Positions 8,024 through 12,478 of a DNA stretch of 12,478 nucleotides are shown here, one piece after another. A program made the translations under genes and the position numbers. This DNA is from DATECU01 sp035286745 (lineage in GTDB: Bacteria > Acidobacteriota > Vicinamibacteria > Fen-336), in NCBI GenBank assembly GCA_035286745.1, contig DATECU010000336.1, positions 1-12,478 of the forward strand. Direction: 5' to 3'. The notes under the pieces were generated by a model that saw only the letters and a program-made list of their open reading frames with translations, ran no database searches and was not told the DNA's origin. Each line of letters opens with the position of its first letter. Positions within the stretch are counted from its first letter, which is position 1.

Positions 8024-9808
8024 ATGCCCCGCGTAGAACGACTCCCCGACGATCTGGTGAACAAGATCGCCGCCGGCGAGGTGGTGGAGCGCCCCGCCTC
8101 GGTGGTCAAGGAGCTGGTGGAGAACGCGCTCGACGCCGGGGCCTCCTCCGTCCAGGTCGAGATCGAGGGCGGCGGCAAGCGGCTGATCCGGGTGCGCGAC
8201 GACGGGTCCGGCATGGCGCGGGAAGACGCCGAGAGAGCGCTGGAGCGGCACGCCACCTCCAAGCTGCACCGAATGGAGGACCTCCATTCGTTGGGCACCC
8301 ATGGCTTCCGCGGCGAAGCCCTCCCCTCCATCGGCAGCGTGTCCCACCTAGTACTGCGCACCCGTGAAGAGTCGGCTGCCTCCGGCACCGAGATCGAAGT
8401 CGAGCACGGCCGGCCGCGGGAACTGCGGGAGGTGGGGCACCCGCGCGGCACCACGGTGGAGGTGCGGGACCTCTTCGGGGAGGTGCCGGCTCGGCGCAAG
8501 TTCCTGCGCGCCGATTCCACCGAGACCTCCCACCTGGCCGAGACCCTGACCCTGCTGGCTCTGGCCCGGCCCCAGGTGAGCTTTCGTTTGGCGTCGCAGG
8601 GGCGGGCCCTGATCCAGGCCCCGGCCGCTGAAGACCTGCGGGCCCGGGCTTTCCAGCTCTTTGGTGCCCGCTTCATCGAGGACCTGGTGCCGGTCGAAGG
8701 TGGCGCCGACTGGGCGCGGGTCCGAGGCTTGGTCAGCCGGCCCGATCACCCCGGCCCCGCCCGTTCCAACCTGCGGCTCTTCGTGAACGGACGGGCGGTC
8801 AGGGATCGGGCGCTCACCAAGGCTCTGGCCGAGGCCTATCGCGCAGCCAGCGCCGGGGATCGCACCTACGAAGCGGTGCTGTTCCTGGAAGCCCCGCTTC
8901 ACCTGGTGGACGTGAACGTGCACCCCGCGAAGGCGGAGGTCCGTTTCGCCGACATGAGGACCGCGTTTGCGGCGGTCCAGTCCGCGGTGCGCGAGGCGCT
9001 GTCGGGGGCAGCGCGGGGCCTTCCGCCGGCAGCCTACACCCGGGGCGTGGCCCGCGCCGTCGCACGATTCCTCGACGGAAGCGGCGTGGTCGGCGAGGCT
9101 GCGGGGTCGCCTTATGGCTCACCCGGTGTGGCCGACCCGGCTCGACCTCAGCAACGGGCGGGCGTGGTGACCGAAGCTCAGCCGGATCAGGCGCTGCTGG
9201 CGGAGGCGGTAGGCGGCGCTGCGACGGTGCTGGGCCAACACCGCAACACCTACATTGTGGCCAGCGACGGCCTTGAGCTCCTGCTGGTCGACCAACACAC
9301 CGCTCACGAGCGGATCCGCTTCGAAGCCCTTATCGAGGGCCTGGAGCAACGGACGGTGGCGTCTCAAGGGCTGCTGGCGCCCCTGGTGGTGAACCTACCG
9401 CCGGCGCTCTTGGCCGTGATCGCCGAGCACGCGGAGACGCTGGCTGCCCTCGGCTACGACATCGACGACTTCGGAGCCGGCTCGGTGAGGGTGCGGGCGG
9501 TTCCCGCCGTCCTGGGTGCTAGAGATCCGGGGCCGGGCCTGCTGGGCGTGCTCCAGGACCTCCAGGAGCGTGAAGCCGCCGAGTTCCTGGTCAGCGCGCC
9601 CAGGGAGCGTTTGGCGGCCACCCTGGCCTGCCACTCGGCGGTGCGCGCCGGGCAGCCGCTTTCCCGGGAGACCATGGCGGCGATCGTGGGCGATCTCGCC
9701 CGCACCCGTCACCCCACCCTGTGTCCCCACGGGCGCCCCACCAGCGTCCGCATCCCGCGCCAAGACCTGTCCCACTGGTTCGGCCGCACCGGGTGGCGGC
9801 GCCAGTGA
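8024..9808 (+). CDS. mutL: DNA mismatch repair protein MutL, endonuclease type
   Basis: MutL couples mismatch recognition by MutS to strand removal. The 594-residue product has an N-terminal GHKL ATPase with IAAGEVVERPASVVKELVEN (Glu30 and Asn34 at the ATP/Mg site), LDAGA, DDGSGM (Asp59), RHATSK and GTHGFRGEALPSIGSV. The second N-terminal domain contains LFVNGRAV and VDVNVHPAKAEVRF. A short, poorly conserved linker (about 330-400) leads to the dimerisation domain. That domain carries nuclease motifs: DQHTAHERIRFE (from Asp423; family consensus DQHA-x2-E-x4-E, Thr replacing Ala), ACH at 535-537 (consensus AC followed by Arg or Lys), CPHGRP at 567-572 and a terminal FGR (consensus FxR). This points to intrinsic nicking rather than a MutH-dependent system. 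The start ATG has no strong ribosome site. Its 3' end faces the aminotransferase gene across 23 nt. Confidence 0.97.
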   Translation: MPRVERLPDDLVNKIAAGEVVERPASVVKELVENALDAGASSVQVEIEGGGKRLIRVRDDGSGMAREDAERALERHATSKLHRMEDLHSLGTHGFRGEALPSIGSVSHLVLRTREESAASGTEIEVEHGRPRELREVGHPRGTTVEVRDLFGEVPARRKFLRADSTETSHLAETLTLLALARPQVSFRLASQGRALIQAPAAEDLRARAFQLFGARFIEDLVPVEGGADWARVRGLVSRPDHPGPARSNLRLFVNGRAVRDRALTKALAEAYRAASAGDRTYEAVLFLEAPLHLVDVNVHPAKAEVRFADMRTAFAAVQSAVREALSGAARGLPPAAYTRGVARAVARFLDGSGVVGEAAGSPYGSPGVADPARPQQRAGVVTEAQPDQALLAEAVGGAATVLGQHRNTYIVASDGLELLLVDQHTAHERIRFEALIEGLEQRTVASQGLLAPLVVNLPPALLAVIAEHAETLAALGYDIDDFGAGSVRVRAVPAVLGARDPGPGLLGVLQDLQEREAAEFLVSAPRERLAATLACHSAVRAGQPLSRETMAAIVGDLARTRHPTLCPHGRPTSVRIPRQDLSHWFGRTGWRRQ

Positions 9809-9831
9809 GCAAGGCGAAACAAGACGATACG

Positions 9832-10698
9832 CTAGGCGCAGTGGTTGGGAGCGTACTCGCGGAAGGCCTCGAGCAGTCGCCTTGTGACGGGGCCGGGCTT
9901 GCCGCTCCCGATGTTCCGCCCATCGACGGTGCTGATGGGAATCAGCTCCTTCAAGGTGCTGGTGATGAAGGCTTCCTCGGCGGCGAAGAGATCGCCCGGC
10001 ACCAGCGGCTGCTGGCGAGCCGGGAGGCCGATCGAGGGGCCGATCTCGAGCACGACCGCCCGGGTGACCCCGGCCAGGATGCCCGCGGCAAGCGGCGGCG
10101 TGACGGCCTCTCCACCCTGTACGATGAAGAGGTTGGAGCCTGCGCCTTCGGCCAGTTCGCCCGCCGCGTTCAGCAGCAGCGGCTCCATGGCTCCCTGGGC
10201 CTGGGCTTCTTGAACCGCCAGGATGTTGTTCAGGAGGTTGCAGCACTTGATGGCCGGATCCAGGGCACTCGGGTGGTTGCGCCGAACGCTGGAGATGATG
10301 ACCGGTACGCCCTCGGTGTAGTACGAGGCGGGGAAGGGCTGGTAAGGCTTCGCCAGCAGGACCACGGTGGGCCCCTTGACGCGGTCGAAGCGGTAGGAGA
10401 CCTCGCCCTCACCCCGGCTGACGATGATCCGGACGTAGGACTCGTCGTTTCCGGCTCGGGTCAGCAGCTCCTCGAGCCGTTGAGCGAAGACGTCGTCGGC
10501 GTCCGGGATGGCGAACCCCAGGCGCGAGGCCGAGGCCCGGAGCCGGGCCAGGTGTCGTTCCAGGTGAAAGGGGCGTCCCCGGTAGGTGCGCAGGGTCTCG
10601 TAGACGCTGTCGCCGAAAGTGAAGCCGTTGTCCAGGACCGACACCGTGGCCTCGGCGGCTGGCGTGACCACCCCGTTGACGGAAGCAAAGAAACCCAT
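9832..10698 (-). CDS. PLP-dependent class IV aminotransferase (branched-chain or D-amino-acid type)
   Basis: A fold-type IV pyridoxal-phosphate enzyme of 288 residues, typical for this family. The N-terminus has VNGVVTP, SVLDNGFTFGDSVYETLRTY and FHLERHLARL. The PLP-binding lysine is Lys151 in DPAIKCCNLLNNILAVQEAQ, with conserved Glu184 in ELAEGAGSNLFIV. The phosphate-binding GITR-like motif is AGILAGVTRAVVLEI, and the C-terminal block is AAEEAFITSTLKELIPI. The family covers branched-chain aminotransferase (ilvE), D-alanine aminotransferase (dat) and aminodeoxychorismate lyase (pabC), and the sequence alone does not separate them. EGAGSN differs from the more usual EGSSSN form. It is the only recognised minus-strand gene in the interior; it converges on mutL and diverges from uppP. 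The neighbouring cell-wall gene is a weak hint towards D-amino acids. The start ATG has only a weak ribosome site. Confidence 0.9.
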   Translation of the reverse strand: MGFFASVNGVVTPAAEATVSVLDNGFTFGDSVYETLRTYRGRPFHLERHLARLRASASRLGFAIPDADDVFAQRLEELLTRAGNDESYVRIIVSRGEGEVSYRFDRVKGPTVVLLAKPYQPFPASYYTEGVPVIISSVRRNHPSALDPAIKCCNLLNNILAVQEAQAQGAMEPLLLNAAGELAEGAGSNLFIVQGGEAVTPPLAAGILAGVTRAVVLEIGPSIGLPARQQPLVPGDLFAAEEAFITSTLKELIPISTVDGRNIGSGKPGPVTRRLLEAFREYAPNHCA

Positions 10699-10776
10699 GT
10701 GGATGACCCCAGGAAGCCGCGAAGGTCACGGCGAGCGCGAGGCTAGCAGAGGGTCGCCGGAAGAGTCAATGAGCCA
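10699..10776. promoter_or_regulatory. divergent intergenic region between aminotransferase and uppP
   Basis: These 78 nt separate two head-to-head genes, so both promoters are expected here or just inside the genes. I see no convincing -35/-10 pair. GGAAGAG near 10759-10765 could be a ribosome site. A three-codon frame, ATG AGC CAA TGA at 10769-10780, overlaps the uppP start codon. Confidence 0.35.
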
Positions 10777-11595
10777 ATGAGCGATCTTCAAGCCGTGATT
10801 CTGGGAGTGCTGCAGGGGCTCGGGGAGTTCTTGCCCATCAGCAGCTCGGGCCACCTGATCGTGGCCCCCTGGCTGTTCGGCTGGCCGCCGCAGAGCCTGT
10901 CCTTCGACGTGGCCCTTCACCTCGGGACCCTGGTGGCGGTGCTCTTGGCCTTCGCCGGGGATTGGAAACGGTTGGCTGTCGGCGGCGCCAAGGGCGTGCT
11001 CTCGGGCCGGCCCTTCTCGCAGCCCGAGGGCCGGCTGCTGGGACTGCTGGCCCTGGCATCGGTGCCGGCGGCCATCGCCGGCGTCTTGCTCGACGACTGG
11101 GCGGAGACCAGCTTCCGCTCGCCGGCTCTGGTGGCCACGACCATGGCCCTGATGGGAGGCGTGCTGCTGTTCGCCGATCGGCGGGCGAACGGAGCGACCG
11201 GCATGGCGGACGCGATCACCCTGCGCGACGCCCTGCTCATCGGTCTGGCCCAGTGCCTGGCTCTGGTGCCTGGCGTCTCCCGATCGGGAGCCACCATGAG
11301 CATGGCGCTGCTGCTCCGCTACAAGCGCGAGGAGTCGGCGCGATTCAGCTTCTTGCTGGCCACCCCGGTGACCTTCGGGGCTGCCGTGGTGAAGGTCCCT
11401 CACCTGCTGAGCGAGGGTCCGCTGACGCCCGTGTTGCTGGGCACGATCGCCGCCCTGGTGTTCGGCCTGCTCAGCATCAAGCTGCTCTTGGCTTACGTCC
11501 GGACCCGCGACTACCGCCCCTTCGTCTACTACCGCTGGGCTTTCGCCGCTCTGGTCTTCGGTGTGCTCTTGGTGCGTGGCGCAGGGCTGGGCTAG
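10777..11595 (+). CDS. uppP: undecaprenyl-diphosphatase UppP (BacA family)
   Basis: Integral membrane phosphatase that dephosphorylates undecaprenyl diphosphate to the monophosphate lipid carrier used for peptidoglycan and other envelope polymers; its overexpression gives bacitracin resistance in this family. The 272-residue product is of normal length and is mostly hydrophobic helices. The first conserved motif is LQGLGEFLPISSSGHL (residues 12-27, with Glu17, Ser22-24 and His26), followed by SFDVALHLGTLVAVLLAF. The second is PGVSRSGATMSMALLLRYKR with Arg169, equivalent to the catalytic Arg of E. coli UppP, followed by ARFSFLLATPVTFGA. The Thr usually found before EFLP is Gly here. The start ATG overlaps the stop of a three-codon upstream frame. 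The nnr gene begins 9 nt after its stop, so the two are probably co-transcribed. Confidence 0.96.
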   Translation: MSDLQAVILGVLQGLGEFLPISSSGHLIVAPWLFGWPPQSLSFDVALHLGTLVAVLLAFAGDWKRLAVGGAKGVLSGRPFSQPEGRLLGLLALASVPAAIAGVLLDDWAETSFRSPALVATTMALMGGVLLFADRRANGATGMADAITLRDALLIGLAQCLALVPGVSRSGATMSMALLLRYKREESARFSFLLATPVTFGAAVVKVPHLLSEGPLTPVLLGTIAALVFGLLSIKLLLAYVRTRDYRPFVYYRWAFAALVFGVLLVRGAGLG

Positions 11596-11604
11596 AGTGT
11601 TCGG

Positions 11605-12478
11605 ATGCTTCCGGTCCTGACCTCCGCGGAGATGCGAGAGGCCGACCGCCGGACGATCCAGGAGATCGGTCTTCCCGGCGCGGTGCTGATGGAAAACGCC
11701 GGGGCGGCGGTGGCGGCGGTTTTCGCCACCCGCTTCCCGGGCGCCCGCCAGCCGGTCATCCTCTGCGGCAAGGGCAACAACGGCGGTGACGGGTTCGTGG
11801 TGGCCCGTCGGCTGCTCTCGCTCGCGCCTACCGCATTCCTCTTCGCCGCCCGCGCCGAGGTGCGCGGCGATGCCCTGGTCCACATGGGCGCCTTCGAGCG
11901 TTCGGGCGGCCGCCTGATCGAGGTGCGCGACGACACCGCGTGGGACGAGGTGCGCAGCCAGGTGCTGGCCGCGCGCTTGGTGGTGGATGCGCTGCTGGGG
12001 ACCGGCTTGCGCCAAGAGCCCACCGGGCTTCTGGGCCGCGTTATCCGCGAAGTTCAAGCGGCCCGAGGGCAAGGCATGACGGTGCTGGCCGTCGACATCC
12101 CATCCGGCGTGTCTTCGGACATGGGTGAGGCGCCTTGGGAGTCGCTGAGCGCCGACCTCACCGTCACTTTCGCGGCTCGCAAGTACGGCCAGGTGCTGGC
12201 GCCGGCCTGCGACCGAGTGGGCGAGCTGCTGGTGGCGGACATCGGGATCCCCCGGTCGGTGATCGATGCTGCAGGCCCCAAGCTGTGGGTTCTGGAGAAG
12301 ACCGATGCCGCCCAAGCCGTCGGGCGCCGGGAGCCCGGCTCGCACAAGGGCAACTTTGGCCGGGTGTTGATCGTTGCCGGCTCGGTGGGCAAGACCGGCG
12401 CCGCCATCCTCGCCGCCTCCGGCGCCTTACGCATGGGTGCCGGCCTGGTCACCGTGGCCACCCCCGAGCCGGCATTGC
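11605..12478 (+). CDS. nnr: bifunctional NAD(P)H-hydrate epimerase / ADP-dependent (S)-NAD(P)H-hydrate dehydratase, 3' partial
   Basis: Repairs NADH and NADPH damaged by hydration: the N-terminal domain interconverts R and S hydrates, and the C-terminal domain dehydrates the S form using ADP. The frame opens at ATG 11605 and is still open at the window edge (291 codons and 1 nt; the full fusion is usually about 500 residues). The epimerase (YjeF N-terminal) domain shows LTSAEMREADRRTI, LMENAG, CGKGNNGGDGFVVARRL (54-70), VVDALLGTGLR, AVDIPSGVSSDMGE and TVTFAARKYGQVLAP. After a linker near 220-250 the dehydratase domain begins with GSHKGNFGRVLIVAGSVGKT, then GAAILAASGALRMGAGLVTV. The dehydratase catalytic part lies beyond the window. 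It begins 9 nt after uppP with only a weak ribosome site. Confidence 0.95.
   Translation, partial: MLPVLTSAEMREADRRTIQEIGLPGAVLMENAGAAVAAVFATRFPGARQPVILCGKGNNGGDGFVVARRLLSLAPTAFLFAARAEVRGDALVHMGAFERSGGRLIEVRDDTAWDEVRSQVLAARLVVDALLGTGLRQEPTGLLGRVIREVQAARGQGMTVLAVDIPSGVSSDMGEAPWESLSADLTVTFAARKYGQVLAPACDRVGELLVADIGIPRSVIDAAGPKLWVLEKTDAAQAVGRREPGSHKGNFGRVLIVAGSVGKTGAAILAASGALRMGAGLVTVATPEPAL

Noticed and set aside
6921..8036. 371-codon plus-strand frame overlapping corA and the gap before mutL
   Set aside because: It is Arg/Pro/Gly-rich and out of frame with intact corA, with no independent motif.
5876..9617. 13-nt repeat GAGCGTTTGGCGG at 5876 and 9605, with GCGTTTGGCGG also at 6816-6826
   Set aside because: All lie in coding sequence and encode Arg-Leu-Ala in the same frame; three copies are too few to argue for an uptake or chi-like signal.
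10726..12345. 539-codon open frame on the minus strand opposite uppP and nnr
   Set aside because: His/Gln/Arg/Gly-rich translation spanning two well-identified plus-strand genes and their junction; an artefact of base composition.

Overview
The window is GC-rich throughout (roughly two thirds G+C by eye, not computed) and densely packed with bacterial housekeeping genes. Third codon positions are mostly G or C, which also creates very long open frames on the opposite strand. I recognise nine genes with good confidence and one weak partial frame at the left edge. I see no mobile element, CRISPR array, rRNA, tRNA, phage gene or defence cassette.

Left block (about 235-7848, plus strand): recO - glyQ - glyS - ppdK - corA. 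The first three genes overlap at their stop/start codons, ppdK begins 1 nt after the glyS stop, and corA begins 17 nt after ppdK, so this looks like one transcript. It carries recombinational repair (RecO), both subunits of the alpha2-beta2 glycyl-tRNA synthetase, pyruvate phosphate dikinase and a CorA-type divalent cation channel. PPDK carries a charged, probably helical extra segment in its C-terminal half.

Middle (7849-9808): after a 175-nt gap with two GC-rich hairpins comes mutL, of the type with a C-terminal endonuclease domain. This is the type expected in organisms that do not use MutH. No mutS or mutH lies in the window.

Right block: a PLP-dependent class IV aminotransferase is on the minus strand (9832-10698), convergent with mutL and divergent from uppP. 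Then uppP (undecaprenyl-diphosphate phosphatase, cell-wall lipid carrier recycling) and a bifunctional NAD(P)H-hydrate repair gene (nnrE/nnrD fusion), which runs off the right edge.

Organism: a high-GC Gram-negative-like bacterium with two-gene GlyRS, PPDK and nuclease-type MutL. From memory, recO-glyQ-glyS-ppdK order occurs in deltaproteobacterial (Geobacter-like) lineages, and the overall look would also fit Acidobacteriota. This placement is inference and weak. The region is mostly ordinary; I did not find a convincing undescribed system. The best leads are the PPDK insertion, the coupling of PPDK to GlyRS, the structured corA-mutL gap and the unidentified divergent frame at the left edge.
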